DNA of 64,000 nucleotides from positions 1 to 64,000 of the forward strand of contig NZ_CP031843.2 in NCBI RefSeq assembly GCF_003606325.2, in the 5' to 3' direction. Positions 1 through 11,780 of the stretch are shown piece after piece. Position 1 is the stretch's first letter. Every line of letters begins with the position of its first letter. Position numbers and translations under genes: made by a program. Below the pieces are notes generated by a model. The model saw only the letters and a program-made list of their open reading frames with translations. It ran no database searches and was not told where the DNA came from. Source of the DNA: Bartonella kosoyi (GTDB taxonomy: Bacteria; Pseudomonadota; Alphaproteobacteria; Rhizobiales; Rhizobiaceae).

Positions 1-1128
1 ATCACATCTCCCTTTTCACCACGGCTTACCCCCATTCACAAACGTTTCCGCCCCAATTCGCTCCCTCCATTTCACGCCATACCACAAGCCCAAACCACGG
101 CCCCAAAGCTTGCACAACAGATCAATCCTCCACTCTTTTTTGCGTATTTCTGTTTTCACGCTTTTAAAGATTTACAGAAATATTTGTACAAAATGATGAT
201 ACAATCCTTTTTTTAAAAAAACGCCTTTAAAATCTCGGTCTCATTTTCACGTCAAATTCTCCCATTTTAATTTCAATGATAGAGATAAACCAGTTTATTA
301 TTTTATTGACCAGCGCAAAATTTTACACGCCCATTTGGGTGATTAAAAGGAGTCATAAAAAGCATTTTTACAATTTTTTAGAGAATCTTGCCCCACAAGC
401 AGTGCTTTTTTAAAATGAATAAAGATCCATTGAATGGCTTCACTCTCAGAAAGTTAGACATGAGAAGACCTTTTTGATTTTTGCCTTCAATAATCACAAT
501 GATAAATTGTTTTTCTATGCCAATGTTTTTTTGTAAGGAGAATCATCATCAAAGTGCTCATGCTTTTCTAAAACAAAGGCTTCATAAAAAAGGAGATATC
601 AAGAAAAAGATAAAAAAAAAGGTTCGTCTCTTATAAACAAACCTCTAGAGAAAATTATTGGAATAATTTTCAAAATTTTAAACTACTCCCTCTAAAAGTA
701 TCTAAAATACTTCAGAAGCACCAAAATGAATACAAAGGATTATCTAGCACAAAGCGAAAAAAAATCAAGAACAAAAAATTTTATCGTTAATGCCCCCTTA
801 ACAAACGAGATTTCTTATCCCCCACCGCTCGACAATCCAACGGCTCAAGACAAGTCCCCTCGAACGAATCGTCCAACACCGCTCAACGATAACACGTTTT
901 TTTTTAAAAAAAATTACAAACCCCAAAAGACGATAAACCAAGTCTTTTTTTTACAGATCAATCGCACATAGGCATAAAAGCCAATTTTTCGATAAAAGAT
1001 CCCTTTGAGGAGATCAACAATCTTGATGAATCATCGCCCCAGTAAAAAAGAAAAAGAAGCGGATTTTTTAACATTTCCGCCTCTTTAATCGTAAAGTTAT
1101 GATGAGAAATAATTTAAAAAATTCAAGA
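1..1128. other. AT-rich stretch without a recognisable gene
   Basis: I see no supported gene here. A possible 81-codon frame at 726-971 on the plus strand is lysine- and asparagine-rich, has no clear ribosome binding site and resembles nothing I know. Homopolymer A and T runs are frequent. It is probably decayed intergenic DNA. Confidence 0.5.
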
Positions 1129-1704
1129 CTATGAAGGGAACCAATTTGATAACAATTCGTACCTTACAGGATCATCGGCGCATTGTCCACCACCACATTC
1201 CAATATGGTCGAAATCAAATTTGCCGCGATTAAAAACACAAATAAGAAACTTGCTGTTTTACTTAAGATTGGAAAAGAAGAAAACTCTTTAAACTTGTGT
1301 GCCAATTCACCTAAAATCATGACGAATGCAACAGCAAAGATACAAAGGACAGAAATAATGAAAGCCCAAGTATAAAAATGCAATCCAAAGAACGTTGAAC
1401 CATATCCCAGATCATCAGGTGTGATATGCAAAAATACCTGCCGAGCAGCAACAGCACTGGTGACCATACAACCGATAATAACCATCCCATAATGGGTATT
1501 TTTCACTCTATGGTGAATATTGAGCAAGAACCCACATCCTGCCAGCATCAATCCAACGCGTTGCAGCAAACAGAGGGGACAAGGTAACTCAAATTTTACC
1601 AATTGATAATAAAAAGCAACCACCAAGACAATGGACAACCCAATCAGTCCTAGTGTATTCATAAAAATGACGAAATGAGGATTTTTTTGTTCAACATTTT
1701 CCAT
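1129..1704 (-). CDS. DsbB-family disulfide bond formation protein
   Basis: Inner-membrane protein of 191 residues with four to five hydrophobic segments. The first periplasmic loop carries a CPLC motif (Cys42 and Cys45) followed by LLQRVG, the signature of DsbB, which reoxidises periplasmic DsbA and passes electrons to quinone. A second cysteine pair lies near the C-terminus in ECGGGQC, about residues 169-175. That is later than in classical DsbB, so this belongs to a divergent DsbB branch. The gene follows a 50-codon DUF5993 gene by 10 bases, so the two are probably co-transcribed. A second, more typical DsbB lies at 16154-16723. The family call is firm; which thiol oxidase it serves is not visible. 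Confidence 0.85.
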   Translation of the reverse strand: MENVEQKNPHFVIFMNTLGLIGLSIVLVVAFYYQLVKFELPCPLCLLQRVGLMLAGCGFLLNIHHRVKNTHYGMVIIGCMVTSAVAARQVFLHITPDDLGYGSTFFGLHFYTWAFIISVLCIFAVAFVMILGELAHKFKEFSSFPILSKTASFLFVFLIAANLISTILECGGGQCADDPVRYELLSNWFPS

Positions 1705-1714
1705 GGCTATTCTC

Positions 1715-1867
1715 TCAAAAAGATAAATTCAAAGTAGAAGTTGCGTGATGATTAAAGGTTAGAAGAATAACAACGAACAAAATAGCCCACAAAACATAAC
1801 TTATATTTTTTTTGCCATACACCGTTGTTATTGCAGTGCCTAAAGCGATTAAAAATGGAAAAAACAT
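1715..1867 (-). CDS. small membrane protein, DUF5993-like
   Basis: A 50-codon gene that begins MFFPFLIALGTAITTVYG and ends HHATSTLNLSF. A good ribosome binding site (AGGAG, about 10 bases upstream) precedes the ATG at 1867, and the stop lies 10 bases before the start of the DsbB-like gene. Two hydrophobic segments separated by a short basic turn (GKK), then a histidine pair before a short tail, match the layout of DUF5993 proteins, which I recall being found beside dsbB genes. The role is unknown; the context suggests a small partner of the thiol oxidase. The reading frame is directly visible; the family name rests on pattern recall. Confidence 0.65.
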   Translation of the reverse strand: MFFPFLIALGTAITTVYGKKNISYVLWAILFVVILLTFNHHATSTLNLSF

Positions 1868-2706
1868 AACTTTTAAATCTCCTTTCTTAATATCCGGTGT
1901 TTAACTGTTCTTTCTTATTATGAGGGTTCAACATATTAAAAAATTGGGCAAAAAAGAGACCATGGATTTATTATTCACAATTCATCCTTCACTTTATATT
2001 GTCGTTATGTTTATAGCTTATCGTTACATTTATATGAAGAAATGATGAAAGAGCTAAACGCCTCAAAATACCTTTGAACAAAAGCATTAAAGCGTTGATT
2101 ATTTTTATTCTTTGATCTCAACAATTATTGAAAGAGCCCCTTTCCCCCATACCTCAACAGCAAAATAAAAAGCCTTTGAAAGACAAGATACCCCTCTGTA
2201 CTTTTTCTGGAAAAATATCCTTATTTAGAACGCAGTTTTGCCATAAAAATCTCTTTTTATCATAAATAGTGTTTCAAATTGCACCATTACAGTATATGGG
2301 AACGGTATTTGTTTTAGCAACAAAAAATGAGACATTTTCTAAAAACCTTATAGTCTTCAAAGACTTTTCCAGAATATATTTGCAGTCTGTATTTTTTTCT
2401 TTCTGCTTCAAAGTACATTTTCTTAAAGTACAAAAGCATTCTTAAAGTAAAAGACACTCTGGCTGTTTAACCACTTCCCCTCCAACATCCTCCAACATAT
2501 TGAACAGCGAAAAGCTCAAAGGACAGTGTTTTATGAGCTTCAAGAGGGTATTTTTGAACTTCTGTACTTGCCCTTTAAATTTTGACCTTTCAATCTTATT
2601 TTAAAAAAACTGTTTCTCTGTCATCAATTGGCTTTGCAAAGAGATTATAAAACTCTTACAAAACGAATGATAAAGAATCGCCTTGAATCTTTGAAAAGGA
2701 CGAAGA
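1868..2706. other. intergenic, no gene seen
   Basis: No open frame with plausible content. It presumably holds the divergent promoters for the dsbB pair (minus) and purE (plus), but no promoter stands out clearly. Confidence 0.5.
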
Positions 2707-3204
2707 ATGATGAAGAAATCATGTGATGTCGGGATTTTAATGGGGAGCCAATCGGATTGGCAAACGATGTGCCATAGTGCCGATATTTTGACGGCTCTTG
2801 GCGTTTCTCATAGTTCGCATATTGTCTCAGCCCACCGCACCCCTGAACGCCTTTATCAATTTGCCAAAGAAGCAAAATCGGCAGGTTTTAAAGTTTTAAT
2901 TGCTGGTGCTGGAGGTGCAGCGCATCTTCCTGGAATGCTCGCAGCGCTTACGCCACTTCCTGTTTTTGGCGTTCCAGTTCACTCACAATCTCTCTCTGGT
3001 CAAGACTCTTTACTTTCAATCGTGCAAATGCCAGCAGGCATACCGGTTGGCACGTTAGCCATTGGCAAATCAGGGGCAATTAATGCCGCCCTTTTAGCCG
3101 CCGCCGTTATGGCGGTTTATGATCCTGATCTTGCCCAACGCTTAGAAGATTGGCGTCAGCAACAAACCGCCAATGTCGCCCTAACGCCTGTAACGGAGGT
3201 TTAA
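2707..3204 (+). CDS. purE: N5-carboxyaminoimidazole ribonucleotide mutase
   Basis: Class I PurE of 165 residues, the usual length. It converts N5-CAIR to CAIR in cytoplasmic de novo purine synthesis. The N-terminal GSQSDW motif (residues 13-18) and SAHRTP (about residues 41-46) are the substrate phosphate and catalytic-histidine motifs, and the [11 protein letters not shown] loop is conserved. The start at 2707 follows AAAGGACGAAG. In related genomes purE is coupled to purK; here the coding frame immediately after purE is low-complexity DNA, so purK is missing from this position. Confidence 0.95.
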   Translation: MMKKSCDVGILMGSQSDWQTMCHSADILTALGVSHSSHIVSAHRTPERLYQFAKEAKSAGFKVLIAGAGGAAHLPGMLAALTPLPVFGVPVHSQSLSGQDSLLSIVQMPAGIPVGTLAIGKSGAINAALLAAAVMAVYDPDLAQRLEDWRQQQTANVALTPVTEV

Positions 3205-3205
3205 A

Positions 3206-3496
3206 ATGACACCGTCTTCCAGCACCTCCGCCCCCTCCAGCACCACGCCCTCCAACACCGCCCCATCATCCAGCACCACCCTATCCAACACGCCCTCCAA
3301 CACCGCACCCTCCAACACGCCCTCCAACGCCGCCCCCTCCAACACCACGCCCCAACCCCCCGCACCACGGCACCAGCCTCATACCACGGCACCAGCCCCC
3401 GCACCACGGCACCAACCTCGCATCACCCCGCGACCACTCAGTAGCTCCATCGCGAAGCTATTTTCTGTAAATGATCAAAATCGTAAAAATGTATAA
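3206..3496 (+). CDS. low-complexity Ser/Thr/Pro ORF at the purK position
   Basis: This 96-codon frame starts one base after the purE stop and has a strong GGAGG six bases upstream of its ATG, the setting expected for a translationally coupled purK. The product is not PurK: it is almost entirely Ser, Thr, Pro, Asn and Ala. The DNA is a degenerate short repeat around CCCTCCAACACCGC from about 3215 to 3350, much more GC-rich than its surroundings. Either purK has been replaced by an expanded repeat using its old start signals, or the frame is fortuitous. No function can be proposed. Confidence 0.35.
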   Translation: MTPSSSTSAPSSTTPSNTAPSSSTTLSNTPSNTAPSNTPSNAAPSNTTPQPPAPRHQPHTTAPAPAPRHQPRITPRPLSSSIAKLFSVNDQNRKNV

Positions 3497-3743
3497 CTGT
3501 AAAAAACAGTAAGAATATCTGTTTTGTAAGAACAATGATGTGGGGGAAAAAAGATCGGGAAAAAAGCACAAATGAAAGAGATAAAAGATAGCATGCTGCT
3601 CATGAAACCATCAGAGCTGTGGTATATTGGAAAGCATAAAAATAAACCATTAGAGATAGGGAATTAGAGCAAGGATAGGGCAAAGCTTCTTTCTCACGTA
3701 AAGGAAGCTCCTTTCAAAAGCGTGAGAAACAAAAGAAATAGAC

Positions 3744-3772
3744 AAAAAAAACGGGCCCAAAAGACCCGTTTC
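3744..3772 (-). terminator. rho-independent terminator of groESL
   Basis: Read on the minus strand, AAACGGGTC and GGCCCGTTT form a stem with one G-T pair around a short TTTTG loop, followed by a run of T. It lies 25-53 bases after the groL stop, in the right orientation. Confidence 0.85.
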
Positions 3773-3796
3773 CTTATTCTCTTTAGGGAAAAGAGC

Positions 3797-5440
<1,644 letters not shown>

Positions 5441-5500
5441 TTAATTTCTCCTTGGAGTTTTTTCAAAATAGTACACAATGAAAAATTGAGGGCCTTTCAA

Positions 5501-5797
5501 TTAACCCATAATTCCCATAATGTCCGATTCTTTCATGATTAAGAGATCTTCCCCATTAATCTTGACTTCAGTTCCAGACCATTTTCCAAACAAAATACGG
5601 TCCCCTGTTTTGACTTCTAAAGGCACACGCTTTCCGTTATCATCGAGAGCGCCATTGCCAACAGCAATCACTTCGCCTTCTTGTGGTTTTTCTTTTGCTG
5701 TATCAGGAATGATAATCCCACCAGCGGTTTTATTTTCAGATTCAACCCGACGAACAACGACACGGTCGTGAAGTGGGCGGAATTGTATATTAGCCAT
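5501..5797 (-). CDS. groS: 10 kDa co-chaperonin GroES
   Basis: Standard 98-residue GroES, starting [18 protein letters not shown] and containing the mobile loop around residues 17-33 ([16 protein letters not shown]). It caps the GroEL chamber. It is the first gene of the groESL operon; the CIRCE element lies 53 bases upstream of its start codon. Confidence 0.98.
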   Translation of the reverse strand: MANIQFRPLHDRVVVRRVESENKTAGGIIIPDTAKEKPQEGEVIAVGNGALDDNGKRVPLEVKTGDRILFGKWSGTEVKINGEDLLIMKESDIMGIMG

Positions 5798-5849
5798 GTT
5801 TTAAATCCTTAAAACTGAACATAATTGCATTAATCTTAGAAAGTTCTTG

Positions 5850-5876
5850 CTAGCACTCTCTAAGAGTGAGTGCTAA
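5850..5876. promoter_or_regulatory. CIRCE operator (HrcA binding site)
   Basis: CTAGCACTC, nine bases, GAGTGCTAA: an inverted repeat matching the CIRCE consensus in all but the first base. It lies just upstream of groS, where HrcA represses the chaperonin operon under normal conditions. Confidence 0.95.
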
Positions 5877-6043
5877 CACTATCCAAGATATAAAATCGGC
5901 CTTTCTCAATGTCAAGGATAGCCATAAAATAATTTGTCTCTATAATTTCTCTATAAATAAAGCTTCCACATCTTGCTTCTTCTTGGCATTTCGCGTTATC
6001 TAGCTTTTTTAAGAACCCGTAAACAAATAAAGGATCTTATATC

Positions 6044-7432
6044 ATGGTTGAAACACGTCAGGAAACGGATAGCTTTGGAACGATTTCGGTACGTCAAGAT
6101 CGTTATTGGGGAGCACAAACTGAACGTTCTCTGCATAATTTTAATATTGGCAGTGAAAAGCAGCCTCTTACCATCATTTACGCCTTAAGCCTTATCAAAA
6201 AAGCGGCTGCTCTTGTCAATATGGACAAAGGCAAACTTTCCCCCAAGATCGGAAAAGCGATTGTCACAGCAGCTGATGCAGTTCTCTCTGGCGCTTTCGA
6301 TACGCATTTTCCCCTTTCTGTTTGGCAAACAGGCTCAGGGACCCAAAGCAATATGAATGTCAATGAAGTGATCGCCAACCATGCCAGCATGCTTTTGGGG
6401 GGTAAATTGGGCAGCAAAAAGCCTGTTCATCCCAATGACCATGTCAATATGAGTCAATCCTCCAACGATTCCTTTCCCACGGCGCTTCACATTGCCACCA
6501 CGCTGCAAACGCGCCAACATCTTTTTCCTATTCTGGAAGCACTCATTACCACTTTCAAGAAAAAAGAAGAAGAATTTGCCGACATTATCAAAATTGGACG
6601 CACGCATACGCAAGATGCCACGCCCTTAACGCTTGCCCAAGAATTTTCAGGCTATCGGGTTGCGCTTGAAGCCAATCTTCGTCGGATTGAAACAGCCCTT
6701 ACTGATGTTCAAATGCTTGCTCAAGGCGGAACAGCTGTAGGAACAGGGCTCAACGCCCCGAAAGGTTTTGACGTTGCCTTTGCAGAAACCATCAGCACCC
6801 TCACCGGAATAACCTTTAAAACGGCGCACAATAAATTTGAGGCGCTGGCGCATCATGGTGCTCTTGCGCATTTCCATGGCAGCTTGAATGCCTTAGCCGC
6901 TGATCTCTTTAAAATTGCCAATGACATTCGGTTTTTAGGTTCTGGTCCTCGTTCTGGCTTAGGTGAACTCAACTTGCCTGAAAATGAACCCGGCTCCTCT
7001 ATTATGCCCGGCAAAGTTAATCCCACCCAGTGTGAAGCCATGACCATGGTTGCAGCCCAAGTTTTTGGCAATCATACCACCGTCACCTTTGCCGCCAGTC
7101 AAGGGCATTTTGAACTCAACGTCTATAAACCTGTTATTGGCTATAACATTTTACAATCGATTACCCTTCTTGGGGATTGCATGCGTTCTTTTGATATGCA
7201 TTGCATTCAAGGATTACGCGCCAATCGTGTTCATATTCACGCCCTCATGGAGCGCTCACTGATGTTAGTCACCGCTCTTGCCCCAGAAATTGGTTATGAA
7301 AAAGCCGCTGAAATTGCTAAAGCAGCGCATAAAAATGATACAACTTTGCGCACTGAAGCCCTCAAAGCAGGTGTTTCTGGAGAAGATTATGATCGGCTGG
7401 TTGATCCCAAAAAGATGATTGCTCCCCAATAA
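6044..7432 (+). CDS. fumC: class II fumarate hydratase
   Basis: A 462-residue FumC, the normal length, which interconverts fumarate and malate in the TCA cycle as a cytoplasmic homotetramer. Visible motifs are [13 protein letters not shown] (about residue 100), SSNDSFPTA, the HTQDATP substrate loop, and the superfamily signature [13 protein letters not shown] near residue 320. The start at 6044 is chosen because [12 protein letters not shown] begins the usual N-terminus. A hairpin terminator follows. Downstream lie two decaying copies of the 3' part of this gene, each with its own copy of the terminator. Confidence 0.97.
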   Translation: MVETRQETDSFGTISVRQDRYWGAQTERSLHNFNIGSEKQPLTIIYALSLIKKAAALVNMDKGKLSPKIGKAIVTAADAVLSGAFDTHFPLSVWQTGSGTQSNMNVNEVIANHASMLLGGKLGSKKPVHPNDHVNMSQSSNDSFPTALHIATTLQTRQHLFPILEALITTFKKKEEEFADIIKIGRTHTQDATPLTLAQEFSGYRVALEANLRRIETALTDVQMLAQGGTAVGTGLNAPKGFDVAFAETISTLTGITFKTAHNKFEALAHHGALAHFHGSLNALAADLFKIANDIRFLGSGPRSGLGELNLPENEPGSSIMPGKVNPTQCEAMTMVAAQVFGNHTTVTFAASQGHFELNVYKPVIGYNILQSITLLGDCMRSFDMHCIQGLRANRVHIHALMERSLMLVTALAPEIGYEKAAEIAKAAHKNDTTLRTEALKAGVSGEDYDRLVDPKKMIAPQ

Positions 7433-7481
7433 GAAACCGACAAAGAAGAGGCAAACATCTTCAACCTTATCCCTCAAAGCC

Positions 7482-7510
7482 ATCGGGGTGCTCACGCCCC
7501 GATTATATTT
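7482..7510 (+). terminator. fumC hairpin terminator
   Basis: ATCGGGGTG, loop CTCA, CGCCCCGAT, followed by a T-rich stretch. It is 50 bases after the fumC stop. Related hairpins occur at 7940 and 8528 after the fumC remnants. Confidence 0.75.
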
Positions 7511-7585
7511 GGTTATGATTCTCCCCAGTGTTCATTTTAAACGCCTATCCCATTCTAGCTCTTGACCCAAGGAAGAAGAGTTCTT

Positions 7586-7882
7586 GGAGCAGAACACAAC
7601 GCCCCACAAAGCTTTAACGTTTCCTTTACAAAAAACAATCCGCACCCTCATTATGCATTGCATTCAAGGATTACGCGCCAATCGTGTTCATATTCACGCC
7701 CTCATGGAGCGCTCACTGATGTTAGTCACCGCTCTTGCCCCAGAAATTGGTTATGAAAAAGCCGCTGAAATTGCCAAAGCAGCGCATAAAAATGATACAA
7801 CTTTGCGCACTGAAGCCCTCAAAGCAGGTGTTTCTGGAGAAGATTATGATCGGCTGGTTGATCCCAAAAAGATGATTGCTCC
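7586..7882 (+). pseudogene. partial duplicate of the fumC 3' end
   Basis: Positions 7652-7882 repeat fumC 7195-7425 with a single visible mismatch (C for T in the Glu-Ile-Ala-Lys stretch). The preceding 7592-7650 is a clearly diverged copy of fumC 6744-6804. The bases between these two blocks in the parent, 6805-7194, are missing. The frame stays open through the 231-base block and ends APKSKNP rather than APQ. It cannot make an active enzyme because the [10 protein letters not shown] catalytic region is absent. The sharp contrast in divergence between the two blocks suggests recent gene conversion of the 3' block. Confidence 0.9.
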
Positions 7883-7939
7883 TAAATCAAAGAATCCTTA
7901 AGAGAAAATGCAAACTTCTTAAATCTTTTTGTCAAAACT

Positions 7940-7967
7940 ATCGGGGCGCTCACGCTCCGATTATATT
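7940..7967 (+). terminator. duplicated fumC terminator
   Basis: ATCGGGGCG, CTCA, CGCTCCGAT and a T-rich tail: the same hairpin as at 7482 with one stem change, lying after the fumC fragment. It was copied along with it. Confidence 0.65.
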
Positions 7968-8018
7968 ACCACGGTATTTTAAACGCTTATCCCCATTCCA
8001 GCTTTTGTAAAATAAGAT

Positions 8019-8290
8019 AATCTATTGATTTATAATGACACTATAGCATTATCCAGCTTGCATGAGAGTCCTAAATATCGATAAAATTCTCTCATTTTAA
8101 ATCCATTTATGTTGAATCAATCAAAAACACCTGCTTGCACATCATAAGCATAGTGAGTATGTGGCGTAGAATTGTATGAGACAAGGACTAAAAAATGTTT
8201 CTCATGAACCGTCTGAAGAACCAAGGGGGAACACAACATTTTAGAGCCCTTTAAAGCAGCCCCCCAAAGTGTATACCAAGTGTATGATAT
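8019..8290 (+). repeat. copy of the dispersed integrase-remnant repeat
   Basis: Begins with TTGATTTATAATGA, then GAGAGTCCTAAATATCGATAAAATTCTC, CTCTCATTTTAAATCC and a stretch that reads like the decayed start of an integrase (ATGTTTCTCATGAACCGTC). The same order of blocks is seen at 14681 and 22918. No intact frame remains. Confidence 0.65.
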
Positions 8291-8344
8291 GCCGGCTTTC
8301 TCTTTTATGAAACACCAAAGATGAGTGTGTGCAATAGAAAAACA

Positions 8345-8549
8345 AAGTTTGGAACAAAATACAACACCCCGCAAAACTTTGACTTTGCCTCTGCTCAAAA
8401 CAATCAGCACCCTCACAGAGATATATCCTTGGGTAACGTGCAATCAATTTGAAGCGCTACCCATCATGGTTACTTTCGTGCATTGCTCCCCAAAGCCTCA
8501 ATCCATGCGCTGTTCTCCCTCAAAGCCATCGGGGCATGAGCGCCCCGAT
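8345..8549 (+). pseudogene. second, heavily decayed fumC 3' remnant
   Basis: 8350-8412 aligns with fumC 6744-6806 (shared CACCCCGCAAAACTTTGAC-like and ATCAGCACCCTCAC blocks). 8446-8500 aligns with fumC 6836-6890 (AATTTGAAGCGCT... CATCATGG). The stretch ends in a hairpin ATCGGGGC-ATGA-GCGCCCCGAT like the fumC terminator. It is more diverged than the 7586 copy and all frames are interrupted. Confidence 0.65.
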
Positions 8550-8600
8550 GAGGATTATCTACACTGTCTATTTTAGGCTCTCATCTCCATTTTAGCTCTG

Positions 8601-8730
8601 GTCAAAAGAGGGCATATATTGTTTTTATTGAGAATTCCAAATACCTTGAAATTCTCTCATTTCAACGCTGTTTATATTCAATCAGTCCAAACACTGCGCT
8701 TGGGAAACGTCACAAGCAAGCGTAGCATAG
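8601..8730 (+). repeat. copy of the left part of the dispersed repeat
   Basis: GAGAATTCCAAATACCTTGAAATTCTC forms a 7-bp stem and is followed by CTCTCATTTCAACGCTGTTTAT, the recurrent block of this family. No integrase portion is recognisable after it. From 8731 to 9238 I see only AT-rich DNA and presumably the promoter of the following outer-membrane protein gene. Confidence 0.6.
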
Positions 8731-9238
8731 CGATAAAAACAATGGGAAAAAAGAATATTGCTGTTTTTCTCAAGCCCTCAAGGCTATCGTCACACAAGAG
8801 GAGTCACAAGACTAAAAACGGACAAAGAATAAGAAGGTCTCCCCCTGCCCTTTTTTAAGACGAAGGACATTGATATCCAGATATATATGAAGCACAAAAA
8901 AATAACAATCATTATGGATAATGTATTTATATATTAACAATAAAAAGTATTTTTATATCTACAAAATAATATTTTTCAACAAGATAAAATTTTACTTATT
9001 GCTCCATAATGTTTTATACATTGCAGAGAACACTGAAAGAATACAGCCAAAAAAAATCCTTAAAAATTAAGATATTCACGGAAAAAAGCAAGATAAACAC
9101 GTTTTTTAAAAACGCTTAACACTGAAAAATTATGGATTTTTGGTATATTTTATTTTTTCATAATGAAATTATATATAGATTTTTTTAACTAATTTATGCA
9201 TAATACACTATGTAATTGAAATAAATTGGGGACGTTTT

Positions 9239-10129
9239 ATGAATACAAAATGTTTAATTGCACTCTCTCTTTTCACTTTTATGACTGCTTCAACAGCGCA
9301 AGCCGCTGATACGGTAATATTTCAACCATCAAAGCCGAATGTTACAGCACCAAGTGGCTTAGCTCCAAGGATTGCGCCAGTGACTATTTCAGCGCCTTTT
9401 TCTTGGACTGGTTTTTATTTTGGTGGACAAATTGGACATGTTTCCATTAACAGCACTTTAAATTACGCACCAGAATCCAATGGTGGGAAATGGGCTTGGG
9501 TCAACAGAGATCTCTCACCCAAACCATCAGGATTTGTCGGTGGTTTTTATGCCGGTTCTAATATCGATTTAGGAGATAACCTTATTGTCAGTTTTGATAC
9601 GGATATGATTTGGTCTGGGCGGAAAAACACCCAAACGGACACTGGCAAGCAAATTCTCGATAAATTAGACTCTCTTAACGCAGCCTTTCAAGAAGCTGGG
9701 ATTCCTCTTCTAACATCTGGCACTCGGGATGCAATGATCCCCGACGCTGATGATCTTGTTGTAAGCAGTGTCACATTGAAAGAAAAATGGTCTGGCGCTT
9801 TGCGAGCACGCATTGGTTTTGCTTCCCATCGTCTTATGCCTTATATTGCAGGGGGTGTTGCCTACACACAGATGCAATATATCCTATCGCTTTTAACAAA
9901 ATCGCAAGAAGATTCGACAGTATTTGCTTCTGGCAATGTGTTTGATAAGACAAAAAGAATGATTGGTTATACTGTTGGGGGTGGCTTTGATCTTGCCATG
10001 ACAGATGACATTATCATGCGTACAGAATACCGTTATACAGATTTTTTTAAACAGAAATTTGCCAATGATGAACTTAAAATGAGTGCCCAAGCGCATAATT
10101 TTCGCCTTGGCATCGCTTATAAATTCTAA
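9239..10129 (+). CDS. outer-membrane beta-barrel protein, Hbp/Omp25 family
   Basis: A 296-residue protein with a clear signal peptide (cleavage expected after AQA, residue 22), a short linker, then FSWTGFYFGGQIGH, the first strand motif of Omp25/Omp31-type eight-strand barrels. It ends ...FRLGIAYKF, a proper outer-membrane C-terminal strand ending in Phe. In Bartonella this family comprises the hemin-binding proteins (Hbp), abundant surface proteins that bind heme and are controlled by iron or heme. Which Hbp paralogue it is cannot be told from the sequence alone. It stands alone, with a long AT-rich leader of several hundred bases upstream and a strong terminator downstream. Confidence 0.88.
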   Translation: MNTKCLIALSLFTFMTASTAQAADTVIFQPSKPNVTAPSGLAPRIAPVTISAPFSWTGFYFGGQIGHVSINSTLNYAPESNGGKWAWVNRDLSPKPSGFVGGFYAGSNIDLGDNLIVSFDTDMIWSGRKNTQTDTGKQILDKLDSLNAAFQEAGIPLLTSGTRDAMIPDADDLVVSSVTLKEKWSGALRARIGFASHRLMPYIAGGVAYTQMQYILSLLTKSQEDSTVFASGNVFDKTKRMIGYTVGGGFDLAMTDDIIMRTEYRYTDFFKQKFANDELKMSAQAHNFRLGIAYKF

Positions 10130-10156
10130 TTTCTTGTAGAAAAAATAAAACCGTTT

Positions 10157-10187
10157 AAAAAACCCTGTTAAAAACAGGGTTTTTTTT
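10157..10187 (+). terminator. rho-independent terminator of the Hbp-type gene
   Basis: AACCCTGTT, a short A loop, AACAGGGTT, then eight T. It lies about 30 bases after the stop codon. Confidence 0.92.
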
Positions 10188-11200
10188 CATGCCTTTCTCC
10201 CCCTTTAAAAAAACGAAGGCTCTAAAAACCAGCACTAAACCGTCCATAAAGGCTAAATCATCCAGCGTCTCGAAAGCTCCTATCCTCTCCCCCTTTTAGA
10301 GGACGCATTTAAAATAGAAGAGCTTTACCCTCACGACCATTGTAATGAAATAAAGAAGAACACAGATATGTGTTTAAAACAAAGACGGATACTGAGCATC
10401 AAGAACAGCTGATGATGATAACGTGACAACACCATAAAAGAGAAGCATATATACGTTCATTTTTCAATCTTTATCTTCACGCCTCCCAAAGGAATGGTTT
10501 TTCATCGACGAACAATCTGGATTTTTCAGTATTAATTCACCGCCTTTTTCCTCAAGTAAAATCACTTGATAGGGTCACAAAAATTGCTTTTCGCTTCCCA
10601 TCTCAAAAAAACAAAGATTTTAACCCCTATTTTAAACCACTATTCTAAAAACCCATGGCGGATTATCCCCCATGTCGGTTTGTAAAGAAACGATAACTCT
10701 TGAGTGAATTTGCTCTTGACTTCCCATTTCATGGGAGTCACTTAAACTGAAAAACGCTATAGGCAAACCCTCACTTGAATATTCAAGACACACTGAAAAA
10801 AATACTGAAACGGCTTGCCTTCTATCACCTCACGTCAAATGACGCTGTTGGGAACTGTTCTATGCAGAGTGGCGCATGGGTATTGTCTTTCTCTGTTTGT
10901 GTCATTTCTAAAACGAAAGAAACAATCTCATTGGGGAAGAACGCATTGGGGAAGAATATGACGTTGTAAAGATGAAAAAACCATTTGTAAAAAGCTGTTT
11001 CCAGCCTTCCCCTCACGACATCTTCTTGACGACTTTCAAAAACCTCTAAAGCAATATCTTTTAAAGAGTAGAGATCAGGCTTTTGTTTTCAACCCATTTG
11101 GGCTTAACCCCTCATGCCATAGGAGAGTGCTTAAAACCAAACATAAAGAATCCGATAGTCTATATTTATTGGTGTAAATTCTGATGCGTATATCCATATT
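10188..11200. other. intergenic, about 1 kb, no gene seen
   Basis: Only short frames with no recognisable content. There is no evident RNA gene and no clear copy of the dispersed repeat. Confidence 0.5.
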
Positions 11201-11780
11201 TTATCTCACAGCCAGAAAAAAATCCCGTATCATATTTAACTGAAATGTATTCTCGTACTTTTTTCTATTTTCAAAATTAACTAAAATGAACTCGGGAGTA
11301 GCGATACGTATTAGAGCGAACACTTCTGCCAAATCGAATCTCTCCGATAAAGTAATCGTCACACTATAGGATACGCTATCTTTTTTCATACATTCTATGT
11401 TACGCACCCACTTTTGTTTATATTTTTTACTGTCTAGATTTCTTATCTCTGAAATAACATCTGTGCCTATTTGTATCCCTAAAAAGAACGGATTACTCTT
11501 TAATAGCTTCAAATATGGTTGAATATAGATGTGCCCCCCCTGTTGCAATCCGAAAATATTTTTTACAAATGAGACACATACAAGTATATTTATGAAGTAA
11601 ATCATAATCGAGCTCAAAAGGCTCTCCACCAGAAAGAATAATAAAATCAGATTTTATGTCATTTATTGTATATAAAGATTCAGGCAACGCGTCATCTCTC
11701 ACCATACATTCCATCGAATAGGGACAATGATTGCAGCCCGCACTGCAATTTTCATTACAAATTACAATATTATCGCCCAT
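11201..11780 (-). pseudogene. small radical SAM protein, frameshifted at a G7 tract
   Basis: The first frame starts at 11780 and overlaps the stop of the upstream transporter gene by 11 bases. It holds a CX3CX2C cluster motif (Cys12, Cys16, Cys19 in NCSAGCNHC) and the GGEP motif (residues 51-54), both diagnostic of radical SAM enzymes, which cleave S-adenosylmethionine to start radical chemistry. The frame then ends at 11493. The rest of the fold continues in another frame down to 11201 (GIQIGTDVISEIRN...). The two frames join exactly if the run of seven G (plus-strand C at 11534-11540) is reduced to six, giving ATGGHIYIQPYL and a protein of about 190 residues. This is either an inactivating frameshift, a slippage-controlled switch, or a sequencing error in the homopolymer. 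The substrate is unknown. Confidence 0.7.

Noticed and set aside
726..971. 81-codon plus-strand frame
   Set aside because: Low-complexity AT-rich content, no ribosome site and no recognisable motif.
7482..8549. Three ATCGGGG hairpins as a small RNA family
   Set aside because: They are better explained as the fumC terminator copied with the duplicated gene ends.
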